Shown here: positions 41,740 through 50,897 of the stretch, in pieces
Layout: each line of letters starts with the position of its first letter
How positions within the stretch are numbered: the first letter of the stretch is position 1
Assembly (NCBI GenBank): GCA_029690005.1
Contig: CP121458.1
Location: forward strand, 558,001 to 622,000
Direction of reading: 5' to 3'
Source: Prescottella defluvii
Lineage (GTDB): Bacteria > Actinomycetota > Actinomycetes > Mycobacteriales > Mycobacteriaceae
Length of the DNA stretch: 64,000 bases
The notes under the pieces: generated by a model
The model's input: the letters and a program-made list of their open reading frames with translations, nothing else
Databases searched by the model: none
Told to the model about the DNA's origin: nothing
Made by a program: the position numbers and the translations under genes

Positions 41740-42728
41740 CTATCGGGCGGTCGGGCTGTCGGACGTCAGGACGACCTTGCCGAGCGCCCGACGCCCCATC
41801 ACGACGTCGAGCGCCGTAGCGGCTTCGGACAGCGAGAACGTCTCGCTCACGTGCGGCCGGAGCACGCCCCGCTCGTACCAGCCGAACAGCCGATTCATGT
41901 TGTCGGCGTTGCGTTCCGGGTTGCGCTTCGCCCACGCTCCCCACAGCACGCCGTGCAGGGATCCCGAACACACGAGGAGCCGGTTCATCCCCACCTTGGG
42001 GATGTCGCCGAGGCGTACCCGACGGTCAGGTACCGCCCGCCCCACGCGAGCGCGCGGATCGCCGCCTGCGCGTGGTCTCCGCCCACCGGGTCGTACACGA
42101 CGTCGACCCCGCCGCCCGTGAGCTCGGTGAGCCGCGCTCGCAGATCCTCGCCGGAGTAGTCGATGGTCTCGTCCGCGCCGCGCGAGCGGCAGAGCTTCGA
42201 GCTTGTCCGGGCTCGACGCCGCCGCGATCACCCGGGCCCCGAGTGCCTTCCCGATCTCGACGGCCGTCAGCCCCACACCCCCGACGCCCCGAGCACCAGC
42301 AGGGTCTCCCCCGCTCGCAGGTCGGCACGATCGACCAGGCCGTGGCACGACGTCCCGTAGGTGACGGCGAATCCGGCGGCGTCCGTGTAGGACATCGAAT
42401 CCGGGATAGCGAACACCATCGCGGCCGGCACCACCACCTGCTCGGCGTAGCCGCCCATGCCGCAGAACGCGAGCACGCGGGCACCGACCGCGATACCGGC
42501 GACGTCGGCACCGACGGCCCGCACCACCCCGGCCGCCTCGGAGCCGGGAACGAACGGCAGCGGCGGCTTGGTCTGGTAGTTGCCGGACACGATGAGCCCG
42601 TCGGGGAAGTTCACGCCGGACGCGTGCACCTCCACCAACACCTGATCGGGACCGACGGCCGGAGGGTCGATGTCCTCGTACCGCAACGTGTCCGGCGTTC
42701 CGAGAGTCCGACAGAGCTGGGCCTTCAC
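41740..42728 (-). CDS. Zinc-free NADPH:quinone oxidoreductase-like MDR protein (three frameshifts)
   Basis: GTG 42728 overlaps the upstream stop (GTGA). About 328 residues: [45 protein letters not shown] (nucleotide-binding glycines) and a C-terminal [11 protein letters not shown]. Repairs: a base near 42280, one extra base in CTTCGAG at 42195-42201 (then [17 protein letters not shown]) and a base near 42013. Medium-chain reductases like this act on enones or enoyl-CoA; role here unknown. Confidence 0.75.
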
Positions 42729-43132
42729 GGCTGCACCTCGGTGACGAACGTCGCCCACGCCTTCACCGCGAGTCCGCCTGTCTGCCGGGCACAGTCGAGC
42801 TCGATGTCGATCTTGCCGACGCCCTCGTCCTCGTACTCCCGCAGGACCGTCGCAGTGCAGGTGAGCACGTCGTCCGGCCACACCTGTTCGAGGAACCGGA
42901 CCCGGTAGGACCGGATGTTCTCGGCGCCGAGCCAGTCGCTCGCGTACGTCGCGAGCAGCCCGGCCTGGAACATCCCCACCGAGAACGGCGTCGGGTATCC
43001 GGCGGCCTCGGCGAACGTCTGGTCGTGGTGGATCGGGTTCATGTCTCCCGACGCCCCCTGATAGCGGACGAAGTCGGTCCGGGTCACCGGCCCGACGCTC
43101 CAGGGTGCCGGCAGAGTCCGAGTGGTGGTCAT
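42725..43132 (-). CDS. MaoC-like (R)-enoyl-CoA hydratase subunit
   Basis: 135 residues, one hotdog domain with the hydratase-2 motif YQGASGDMNPIHHD (catalytic Asp and His). It overlaps the FAS1-type gene upstream by ATGA. The pair matches heteromeric MaoC hydratases of mycobacterial steroid and mycolate pathways, in which this subunit supplies the catalytic residues. Confidence 0.85.
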   Translation of the reverse strand: MTTTRTLPAPWSVGPVTRTDFVRYQGASGDMNPIHHDQTFAEAAGYPTPFSVGMFQAGLLATYASDWLGAENIRSYRVRFLEQVWPDDVLTCTATVLREYEDEGVGKIDIELDCARQTGGLAVKAWATFVTEVQP

Positions 43133-43578
43133 GCGTCCTCCGTTGCGGGTCGGGCGGTTTCGACTCCGGTCATGGTTGCGCGAGCCACGAGCGTGCCGGC
43201 GGAGTCGACGAAATCGGTGACCATCACCGCGAACGTCAGCTCGCCGCCGCGACGGCCCTGTTTGGTGTAGACGTCGGTGATGCGGGACGTGCAACGCAGT
43301 CGCGTCCCGGCCTTCGGGGGTGGGCCGAAGAACTCGTATTGCTGCTCAGCGTGAAGCCCACGCTTGCCGTCGAATTCGAGTGCCTTCCAAGCATTCCCAT
43401 TCGGGGGCTGCCAGAAGTTGGTGACCGTGAGGAAGGTCGGCGGGGCGACCGCGTCCTCGCGCTCGAGGTAGTCGGGGTTCGTCGAGTAGGTCGCCACCGC
43501 GAATTCCCGGATCTTGCCGCGTTCGACGTCGAGGTCGTAGGTCTTGCCCTCGACACCGACGGCGTCTGAGTTTGCCAT
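43129..43578 (-). CDS. MaoC N-terminal-like (FAS1-type) dehydratase subunit
   Basis: 149 residues from ATG 43578 with GGAGGGA upstream. Hotdog fold without the catalytic DxNPIH motif (VERGKIREFAVAT start, PPTFLTVTNFWQPP, GLHAEQQYEF). It is the partner of the following MaoC subunit, as in HadA/HadB or ChsH1/ChsH2 pairs. Coupled by ATGA. Confidence 0.82.
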   Translation of the reverse strand: MANSDAVGVEGKTYDLDVERGKIREFAVATYSTNPDYLEREDAVAPPTFLTVTNFWQPPNGNAWKALEFDGKRGLHAEQQYEFFGPPPKAGTRLRCTSRITDVYTKQGRRGGELTFAVMVTDFVDSAGTLVARATMTGVETARPATEDA

Positions 43579-43663
43579 GTTCCCTCCTGGGGGGGTGCGG
43601 ACCGATGATCAGGCGGGTAGGTCGTCGCTGCCGGAGGCCGTGCTGGGCCACGGTGTCGTCTGC

Positions 43664-44538
43664 TCAGACAAGGCCGCTCATCTCCTGCACCAGCTCGGCG
43701 ACGGTCCAGCGGGCGCCCTTGTCGATGATCTTCCCGTACTGCCAGCCGAGGAACTGACGGATCTCGCCGCCCTTGGCGTAGAACACCGAACCGCTGGCCG
43801 GGCACTGCTCGGTGAGCAGGTAGGCCACGACCGGCGAGACGTTGCCCGGGTGGTAGACGTCGAACTCGTCCGGATCGGCGGGCACCGCGACCATGTCCTT
43901 GATGCCGGGGACGTCCTCCGTCATCCGCGTGCGGGCCACGGGTGTGATGGCGTTGACTCGAATCCCGTAGCGCCCAACTCCTGAGCCAGGATCACCGTCA
44001 GCGAAGCGATCCCGGCCTTGGCGGCACCGTAGTTGCTCTGACCGACGGCGCCGAGCAGACCGGACGTGCTCGACACGTTGACGATCGACGCCTCGACGTC
44101 GTCACCGGCCTTGGACCGGTCGCGCCAGTGCGCGCCGAAGATCCGGCAGGGCGCGAACGTCGCGCGCAACTGCCCGGTGATGACGTCGTCCCACTCGTCC
44201 TCACTCATGTTGACGAACATGCGGTCTCGCAGGATCCCGGCGTTGTTGACCAGTCCGTGCACCTCCCCGAAACTGCCCAGCGCGGTGTCGAGAAGGCTGC
44301 GCGCACCCTCGACGGTCGTCACGTCGGCATCGCTCGCGACGGCGACGCCGCCCGCCGCGCTGATCTCGTCGGCGACCTGCACGGCCAACGCCGGGTCCGA
44401 TCCCTTGCCGTCGGGGCCGGCGCCGGTGTCGTTGACGACCACGCGCGCGCCCTCGGCCGCAGCCAGCAGAGCGTGCTCGCGTCCGATGCCACGTCCCGCA
44501 CCCGTCACCACGATCACGCGGTCCTTCAGTTGGTTCAT
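43664..44538 (-). CDS. SDR hydroxyacyl-CoA dehydrogenase-like (frameshifted)
   Basis: About 292 residues. SDR motifs: VTGAGRGIGREHAL, NNAGILRDRMF, NVSSTSG and SNYGAAKAGI. The NNAGILRD and long C-terminal extension (GNVSPVVAYLLT, then FLGWQYGKIID) fit the 17-beta-HSD4-type hydroxyacyl-CoA dehydrogenases. A base is missing near 43968. An operator-like palindrome lies 24 bases upstream. It would follow the MaoC hydratase in a beta-oxidation cycle. Confidence 0.8.
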
Positions 44539-44561
44539 CGTCGTCTCCTCACAGATGTGGA

Positions 44562-44577
44562 ATCAAATATTTGCTAC
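44562..44577. promoter_or_regulatory. Predicted KstR2-like operator A (SDR promoter)
   Basis: ATCAAATATTTGCTAC, core CAAATATTTG a perfect palindrome, overlapping the stop of the ipdC-like gene and 24 bases before the SDR start. Near-identical to sites at 47325 and 48239. Confidence 0.6.
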
Positions 44578-45650
44578 GCGGCGCCGAGCCGGGAGAGCGT
44601 TGCCTCCGCCTCCGCCACGATCCGATCGATCAGCTCGGCGCAGCTGGGGATGTCGTCGATCAGGCCCACCACCTGACCGGTCGCCATGACGCCGATCTCC
44701 GCGTTGCCGTCGACGAGCGCCGAGCGGTACAGCATCGGCGCGTTGGCGGCCATGACGACCTGGCGCCAACCGAGATCGTGGCTCTTCTTCATCTCGAGAC
44801 CCTCGCGAATCATGTCCCTCCACGGGGTCCCCGAGAGCTTCTGGAACGCAACGGCATTGCGCACCGCGCGCAGCATGCGCTGCGGCCCCCGAGTGGATTC
44901 GAGCTGGTCGATCGTGCCGGCCCGGAGCACACGCTGCGGCACACCGTCGATCTCGAGCGTCACGACCGTGTCGTTGACGGTCTTCGCGAGGTAGACGTCC
45001 TTGACGGCCGGCGCCACCGGCGAGTCGCTGGTCAACATGAACCGCGTGCCCATCGCGATGCCGTCGGCGCCGTAGGCGAGCGCCGAGACCAGGCCGCGAC
45101 CGTCGAAGTAGCCACCGGCGGCGATCACCGGAATGTCGACCGCGTCGACCACCTGCGGGAGCAGCAGGCTTGTCGGCACGGCGCCGGTGTGGCCGCCGCC
45201 CTCGCCGCCCTGCACGACGACGGCGTCGACGCCCCACTCCGCCACCTTCTCCGCGTGCCGGCGGGCACCGATCGACGGCACGACCACCAACCCGGCGTCC
45301 TTGAGCTTCGCGATCAGGTCCCGCTTGGGCGCCAGTGCGAACGACGCCACCTTGACGCCGGAGCGGATGAGCAGGTCGAGGCGCCTGCCGACGTCCTCCT
45401 GGTTGGCGCGCAGGTTGACGCCGAACGGCGCGTCGGTGCGGTCCTTGACGTAGTTGATCGCCTGCTCGAGCTCGTCGTAGCTCAGCATGCCACCGGCAAT
45501 GATGCCGAGCCCGCCCGCCGCGGCCGTCGCGGCGGTGAGCTTGGCGTCGGAGACGTAGCCCATACCCGTCTGCACGATCGGGTGCTTCACGCCGAACAGG
45601 TCGCACAGTCGGGTGTGCAGCGCGCTGCGGTTCGGTTCGAGGGTGGTCAC
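44574..45650 (-). CDS. IpdC-like nitronate monooxygenase-family flavoenzyme
   Basis: 358 residues from GTG 45650 (GTGA overlap with the ipdB-like stop). FMN TIM barrel of the NMO family: HPIVQTGMGYVSD, VVQGGEGGGHTG, PVIAAGGYFDGRG and GIAMGTRFMLTSDSPV. It resembles M. tuberculosis IpdC (Rv3553) throughout, including MKKSHDLGWRQVVMAANAPML. IpdC reduces a steroid C/D-ring CoA intermediate; this paralogue probably does likewise on a related ring. Confidence 0.82.
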   Translation of the reverse strand: MTTLEPNRSALHTRLCDLFGVKHPIVQTGMGYVSDAKLTAATAAAGGLGIIAGGMLSYDELEQAINYVKDRTDAPFGVNLRANQEDVGRRLDLLIRSGVKVASFALAPKRDLIAKLKDAGLVVVPSIGARRHAEKVAEWGVDAVVVQGGEGGGHTGAVPTSLLLPQVVDAVDIPVIAAGGYFDGRGLVSALAYGADGIAMGTRFMLTSDSPVAPAVKDVYLAKTVNDTVVTLEIDGVPQRVLRAGTIDQLESTRGPQRMLRAVRNAVAFQKLSGTPWRDMIREGLEMKKSHDLGWRQVVMAANAPMLYRSALVDGNAEIGVMATGQVVGLIDDIPSCAELIDRIVAEAEATLSRLGAA

Positions 45651-46405
45651 GCGGGTACCTCCTTGTCGCGCAGGTTTCGTGGATCGATGACGGTGCGGAT
45701 CAGTTCGAGTTCCTCCGCGGTCGGCATGCGCGTCTGCGGGACCGAATCCGGGATCACCAGGTCGAATCCGGTGGCCGCGACGACGTCGTCGACGGTGACG
45801 CCCGGATGCACGGAGACCAGCCGGAGTTGCCCGGAGTCGGGGGTGAAGTCGAGGACCGCCAGATCGGTAACGACCCGACGGAGTTCGTGGTGGCGGGTGG
45901 CGGCCGGACCCGCCTTGCGGGCGTTGTCGTTTCCGACGCCGGACACCATGTCGACCTTGGGCACGAACACCCTCGTGCCGTGCTTGGGCACCCAGTAGCT
46001 CGTCGGGTGGTAGACGGTGTTGCCCGGCGCGCCGCGCACACCGAGCAGCTGCACCGTCGGCCGCGCGTGGTCGCCGATCGCCGAGATGTTGCAGTTGCCG
46101 AACATGTCGAGCTGAGTGGGGATCATCATGATGTGGCGCTTGCCGTTCCAGACCAGGTCGAAGATCTGGTTGAACGGCAGCCACGCCTCGACGTCGCCGG
46201 CGGCGGGACCACCGACCGCCCACGTGCCCCGGACGGCGGTGGCCTCACCGTCCGACACCATGAGGTCCGGTTCGAACGTGTGCCGCGCCAACCGGACCCC
46301 GATGGCCGGGATGGCGCCGAAGGCACTGGCGATCACCTCACCGCTTCCCCGGAACGCCTCCGCGCACGCCACCGCACACACCTCTGCCCGCGTCGCCTCA
46401 CTCAT
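45647..46405 (-). CDS. IpdB-like CoA-transferase family subunit
   Basis: 252 residues. It follows IpdB (Rv3552) closely: TRAEVCAVACAEAFRG start, LLGVRGAPGNTVYHPTSYWV, DMVSGVG, SVHPGVTVDDV and an end of TVIDPRNLRDKEV. In the Mtb enzyme IpdAB acts as a ring-opening hydrolase on COCHEA-CoA rather than a transferase. ATGA overlap with the ipdA-like gene. Confidence 0.84.
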   Translation of the reverse strand: MSEATRAEVCAVACAEAFRGSGEVIASAFGAIPAIGVRLARHTFEPDLMVSDGEATAVRGTWAVGGPAAGDVEAWLPFNQIFDLVWNGKRHIMMIPTQLDMFGNCNISAIGDHARPTVQLLGVRGAPGNTVYHPTSYWVPKHGTRVFVPKVDMVSGVGNDNARKAGPAATRHHELRRVVTDLAVLDFTPDSGQLRLVSVHPGVTVDDVVAATGFDLVIPDSVPQTRMPTAEELELIRTVIDPRNLRDKEVPA

Positions 46406-47265
46406 GCCGAAGCCTCCCCGTGCTCGCCGCGCACCGCGCGTTGGTAGTCCGCCTCCGATCCGGCCAGGTACCGGTCGACGAACGCCTTCCACTTCTCCGG
46501 ATCCTTTGCCGCTGAGACGTATTCGTTCTGGAATGCCTCGTCGCGGTCGTAGTCGGGCACGCAGGAGGTGAAGTGCGCGCCGCCGGGCGCGGGCACGACG
46601 CCGGAGACCAGGAGGCGAGGGATCCGCACCGTCGAGGGGTGTGCCTCGGCGGTGAGTTCGGCCGTGGGGACGATCCGCTCGCACGACACGAACACCTGCT
46701 CGGCGGCCATGCAGAACAGGTCGTCGAAGTACAGGTCCGGCCCCAGGTATTGCGCGTTGCCGTGGACGTCGGCCCGGTTCATGTGCACCAGCGCCGCGTC
46801 GAGCGGGATCGCCGGCATCGCGACCAGCGTCTCGTCACCGTAGGGGTCGGCGACCGTCCGCAGCTCGGGATTGACGCGCATGACGTCCGAGCCCAGCCCG
46901 GCGCGCGTCGGCAGGTACGGCAATCGGATCCCCGCGGCGTACAGGCCCCACTGCAGCATGCCCTCGTCGTACTCACTGACCTCGATCCGGCCCTCCTGAC
47001 GGGCGGCACGGAAGTGCGGGTCGAGTGGAATCGAGTCGAGGGAGACGAATCCGAAGACGACCTTGCGCACCTTGCCCGCGGCGCACAGCAGACCCACGTC
47101 CGCGCCGCCGTAGGACACGACGGTGAGATCGTCGATGTCCGACCGCAGGATCTCCCGCACGAGCGACATCGGCTTCCGCCGGGAGCCCCAGCCACCGATC
47201 CCGATGGTCATGCCGGACCTGAGCCGGCCGACCACCTCTTTCTCCGACATTGTCTTGTCCGACAA
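46402..47265 (-). CDS. IpdA-like CoA-transferase family subunit
   Basis: 287 residues from TTG 47265, chosen because GAAGGATGG lies upstream and because the resulting N-terminus matches IpdA (Rv3551) in length. Motifs: LRSGMTIGIGGWGSRRKPM, FGFVSLDS, EYDEGMLQWGL (the Glu region needed for catalysis in IpdAB) and APGGAHFTSCVPDY. First gene after operator B; forms a heterodimer with the next gene. Confidence 0.84.
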   Translation of the reverse strand: MSDKTMSEKEVVGRLRSGMTIGIGGWGSRRKPMSLVREILRSDIDDLTVVSYGGADVGLLCAAGKVRKVVFGFVSLDSIPLDPHFRAARQEGRIEVSEYDEGMLQWGLYAAGIRLPYLPTRAGLGSDVMRVNPELRTVADPYGDETLVAMPAIPLDAALVHMNRADVHGNAQYLGPDLYFDDLFCMAAEQVFVSCERIVPTAELTAEAHPSTVRIPRLLVSGVVPAPGGAHFTSCVPDYDRDEAFQNEYVSAAKDPEKWKAFVDRYLAGSEADYQRAVRGEHGEASA

Positions 47266-47324
47266 TTTGTTCCATCCTTCGTCGATGTGCCACCCGCTTC
47301 CGGCGTCCGGAACGGGAGTCACGT

Positions 47325-47340
47325 ATCAAACATTTGCTGC
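47325..47340. promoter_or_regulatory. Predicted KstR2-like operator B (ipdA-like promoter)
   Basis: ATCAAACATTTGCTGC, 60 bases before the ipdA-like start, differing from operator A at two positions. Confidence 0.6.
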
Positions 47341-47356
47341 GCCATGCACGGACCGA

Positions 47357-48183
47357 TCACGGCACGCACTCGCGCATCCACTTCAGACCGCGGGCCAGCG
47401 CACTCTCGGCGCCCTCCTCGTCGATCGCCGGGCCGAGAAGTTCCAGGTCCACGACGCCCGCGTAGCCCAGTTCGCGGACCTCCCGCACCATTCGGACCAG
47501 CGGTATGTGCCCGTCCCCCGGCACCCACCGGTCCGGCACCGAGGTGGCCTCGACCCGGTGGTCACCGATCTGCACGAGTCGGATCAGGTCGAGGTTGTCG
47601 GCGAGCGTGCGCATGAGTCCGCGCTCCTGCCAGGCCGAATACAGGTCAACGCACAGTCCGACACCCAACATGCGGGCCAGTTCCGCCGCATCCGCGACGG
47701 AGTGCACGAAACTGATCCCCGACCGGATCGACATCGTGTTCTCCAGCGCCAGGTCCACCCCGCGTTCGCGCGCATGATCCACCAGAGGCGCGAACCGCCC
47801 GGGCACCGCGGAGGCGGCGTCCTCCCAGGACAGCGCCCCGGACCCACCGGATGTGAAACACACTGTGGAGGCGCCGATTTCCACCGCGGCATCGACAGCC
47901 TGCCGCAGGTTGGCGATGTTCGCGTCCCAGCCGGCGTCGTCGTCGGCCATCGCACGCACCCCGCCCGCGACGAACTCGACGGGCAGGCCACCCGCCGCGA
48001 TCGCCTCGATCGACTGCGTCCAGCCCTGACGGGCCATGGTGGCGGCGAGCAGCCCGAACCGGTCCGCCCCGATACGGCGCAGCATCGCCATCGACTCCTC
48101 GACGGGGCGTTCGGCCGTCGCGGCCAGGCAAATGCTGAGAGCGGGGAGTCCCCCGACGGACGATGTCCAGAGAAATGATGCAC
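47357..48183 (-). CDS. Xylose-isomerase-like TIM barrel protein (sugar phosphate isomerase/epimerase family)
   Basis: About 275 residues. GTG 48183 follows AGGAGG; the first few codons need a shift near 48155 to reach GGLPALSICLAAT. Metal-ligand positions of the family are visible: Glu in LALENTMS, Asp in CVDLYSAW, Asp/His in QIGDHR and Glu in VDLELLGP. Members isomerise, epimerise or hydrolyse small polar molecules. Placed with the ipd-like genes and behind the same operator type, it may be an accessory step; its reaction is unknown. Confidence 0.7.
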
Positions 48184-48238
48184 GAATCCTCCTGTCGCAG
48201 TGCAGGTGACGATGTCCAGATCGTGGTGCAGTCGCAAT

Positions 48239-48254
48239 GTAGCAAATGTTTGAT
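48239..48254. promoter_or_regulatory. Predicted KstR2-like operator C (divergent promoter)
   Basis: GTAGCAAATGTTTGAT, the reverse complement of operator B with one change, between the TIM-barrel gene and the divergent TetR gene, so it could control both. Confidence 0.6.
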
Positions 48255-48323
48255 GCGCCGTATAGTCTCGATCCGAACCGGCGATGTGCGCCGGTCACCA
48301 GCAGTCCCGTACGGAGGTAGGCA

Positions 48324-48908
48324 ATGGAGTGGTCGGAGCGCCACACCCTGATCATGGAGCAGTCCGCGGAACTGTTCGCGACGAAGGGCATCGCGGGGAC
48401 CAAGGTCCGCGACATCGCGGACGGCGTGGGCATCCTGTCCGGGAGCCTCTATCACTACTTCCCGTCGAAGGACGCGATCGCCGACCTGATCGTCTCGCGC
48501 TACCTCGACGACCTCACCCGCGAGTACAAGGAGATCCTCGAGTCGACGAGCGACCCGCGAACCCGTCTCGACGAACTGGTCAAGGCGTCGTTCCGGGTCA
48601 GTCAGGCGCATCCGCACGCGTCGGAGATCTACCAGAACAACGGGACGTATCTCCGTAAACTTCCCTCCTACAGCAAGATCCGCGCGGCAGCCCGGACCAC
48701 CAAGGAAGCCTGGATGACGGTGATCGAGAAGGGCATCGCCGACGGCGCGTTCCGCTCCGATCTCCCCGCCGAACTGCTGTACGGGCTCATCCGCGACGCC
48801 GTCTGGCTGTCGCTGCGCTGGTTCACGCCCACCGGCGACTTCGGAATCGACCAGCTCGCGGACTCCGTCGTGTCGGTGTTCCTGGAAGGCGTCCAGGCGA
48901 AGTCCTGA
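48324..48908 (+). CDS. KstR2-like TetR-family repressor
   Basis: 194 residues behind GGAGG. The helix-turn-helix VRDIADGVGILSGSLYHYFPSK is almost that of KstR2 (Rv3557c), and the ligand domain keeps its pattern (QNNGTYLRKLPSY, LIRDAVWLSLRWFTP). KstR2 represses HIP-CoA catabolic genes and is released by a CoA thioester. Three shared palindromes in this block are its probable targets. It is a paralogue or variant, so the inducer may be different. Confidence 0.82.
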   Translation: MEWSERHTLIMEQSAELFATKGIAGTKVRDIADGVGILSGSLYHYFPSKDAIADLIVSRYLDDLTREYKEILESTSDPRTRLDELVKASFRVSQAHPHASEIYQNNGTYLRKLPSYSKIRAAARTTKEAWMTVIEKGIADGAFRSDLPAELLYGLIRDAVWLSLRWFTPTGDFGIDQLADSVVSVFLEGVQAKS

Positions 48909-48923
48909 CGAGAGGGGTTTCCG

Positions 48924-49960
48924 ATGAGCAGTCTCACCGACACCGGGATCCGCGACGACGGCGTCTCGGCCTGGTTCGTCGAGCACGTCGACGGTGTGCG
49001 CGGAACGGTGCGCTTCGCGCGCATCGCCGGCGGTCGCTCGAACCTGACCTATCTGGCGACCGACGAATCGGGCACCCGATGGGTCCTGCGGCGTCCACCG
49101 CTCGGCATGGCACACTCGCGTGCCCACGACGTCCTGCGCGAGGCCGAGGTGCTCGACCGTCTGCGCGAGACGCCGGTCCCGGCGCCGCTGGTGGCCGGCC
49201 GGTGCGACGACGACGCCGTGACGGGGGCACCGTTCTTCGTGATGAACCACATCGACGGAGTAGTGCTCCGGGACCCGAGACCGTCACGGCCACGGTGCCC
49301 GCCCACCACCGGCCGACGGTCGCGACCGCGCTGGTGCGGGCGCTCGCCGATCTGCACGCCGTCGACCCACGCGACGTCGGCTGGGACGACCTCGCGGATC
49401 GTGACGACTACCTGTCCCGGCAGTTGCGGCGCTGGTCCACGAACTGGGCCCAGGACCGCGTCCGCGTGCTCGACGACATCGGCCGCGCCCACGACCGGCT
49501 GGTCGAGCGCATCCCGCAGCAGGGACCCGCACGTATCGTCCACGGCGACTTCCGGCTCGACAACTGCCTGTTCGCCCCCGACGGCAGGATCGGCGGCATC
49601 CTCGACTGGGAGCTGACGACCGTCGGAGACCCGCTCGCGGACCTCGGTCAGCTCCTCGCGTACTGGGCCCTCCCCGACGACGAGGTGTGCGCGCTCGAGA
49701 ATCCGCCCACCCGGGTGCCCGGATTCCCGTCGCGCGACGACCTGGTCGAGCAGTATCTCGCCGCCGTCCGACCGGGCACGGTGCCCGACATCGACTTCTA
49801 CGTCGCCTACAACTGGTGGAAGATCGCGTGCATCGTCGAGGGTGTCTACACCCGGACCCTGCGCGGTGCGATGGGCGCGAGCGACCGCTCCCCGGACTCC
49901 TTCGGCGCTCAGGCCGAGCGGCTCGCGGCGCAGGCGTGGCGGTACGCGCAACGGCTCTGA
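48924..49960 (+). CDS. APH-family phosphotransferase, ACAD10/FadE36-associated type (frameshifted)
   Basis: About 346 residues. Kinase fold of the aminoglycoside phosphotransferase family with ARIAGGRSNLTYLA, WVLRRPP, IVHGDFRLDNCLF and GILDWELTTVGDPLADL. This subgroup is linked to acyl-CoA dehydrogenases in mycobacteria and in human ACAD10/11, where hydroxyacyl-CoAs are phosphorylated before elimination. It follows the TetR gene by 15 bases and the ACAD10/11-like enzyme is at 40506, so they may act together. A base is misplaced near 49277. Confidence 0.78.
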
Positions 49961-49984
49961 ACTCGGCCGATCTACCCTGGACCC

Positions 49985-50365
49985 ATGTCGGCACCTCAAC
50001 GCCCCACCTTCGGGCAGTACGTGGGATACCAGTTCGGGCGGACGCTGCCGCCTTCGCTGCAGGACTGGGTCCGCAACGATTTGGTCGGGCCCGGCGCCTC
50101 GGCGCGCTACCTGATCCGGTTCACGGTGCCGGTGCTGCCCATCCTCGCGCTGTTCCTGCTCATCCCCGGCCCGGTGTGGGTTCCGCTGGCGATGATGGCG
50201 CTGCTGTTCCTCCCGCTGGTGTACTTCGCGATCGCACTGATGCGGGTGTACCGCCGGCACCGACTCGAGAGCCACGGACTGGACCCCGACCTGGTCGCCG
50301 AGAAGGCGCAGCGGCGCGCGGAGTGGATCCGCGACGACTACGAGAGGCGTCACGGACGCAGCTGA
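49985..50365 (+). CDS. DUF5313 membrane protein
   Basis: 126 residues with two helices (about 48-66 and 70-88) after a soluble FGQYVGYQFGRTLPPSLQDWV start; the tail is charged. The RPTFGQYVGY opening and YRRHRLESHG after the second helix are typical of this mycobacterial family. Function unknown. Confidence 0.7.
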   Translation: MSAPQRPTFGQYVGYQFGRTLPPSLQDWVRNDLVGPGASARYLIRFTVPVLPILALFLLIPGPVWVPLAMMALLFLPLVYFAIALMRVYRRHRLESHGLDPDLVAEKAQRRAEWIRDDYERRHGRS

Positions 50366-50425
50366 CCAGCCAAGTTACCGACCGGTCAACTAGGGTAACG
50401 GGCGAACCGACGAAGGGAATTAACC

Positions 50426-50896
50426 ATGAGCGAGCCGGTGGCTACCGCCGACTTGGCCGACGAGATCGGCCCCGAGATCCGCAGCTGCGACACCCAGTTC
50501 ATTCAGTTCGGTGCGCGGGCGACGTTCTCCGGCCCGATCACCACCATCAAGTGCTTCCAGGACAACCTGCTGGTCAAGCAGACCCTCAGCGAGCCCGGCA
50601 ACGGCGGCGTCCTGGTCGTCGACGGCGACGCGAGCGTTCACACGGCCCTGGTCGGCGACATCATCGCCGGACGCGGCGTCTCCAACGGCTGGGCGGGCGT
50701 CATAGTCAACGGCGCGGTGCGCGACTCGGCGATCCTGCGCACCCTCGACATCGGCATCAAGGCGCTCGGCACCAACCCGCGCAAGAGCACCCAGACCGGT
50801 TCCGGCGAGAAGAACGTGCCCGTCTCCTTCGGCGGCGTCACCTTCAACCCGGGTGAGACGGTCTACAGCGACGACGACGGCGTCGTCGTCCGCTGA
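50426..50896 (+). CDS. rraA: RraA-family protein (regulator of RNase activity A/HMG aldolase-like)
   Basis: 156 residues. [43 protein letters not shown] and [11 protein letters not shown] are the RraA signatures; the last two form the aldolase-like active site (Gly and Arg-Asp). RraA inhibits RNase E in E. coli, and related proteins cleave 4-hydroxy-4-methyl-2-oxoglutarate. Upstream, GTTACC and GGTAAC arms flank GACCGGTC, a possible regulatory palindrome. Which activity applies is not clear. Confidence 0.85.
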   Translation: MSEPVATADLADEIGPEIRSCDTQFIQFGARATFSGPITTIKCFQDNLLVKQTLSEPGNGGVLVVDGDASVHTALVGDIIAGRGVSNGWAGVIVNGAVRDSAILRTLDIGIKALGTNPRKSTQTGSGEKNVPVSFGGVTFNPGETVYSDDDGVVVR

Positions 50897-50897
50897 G

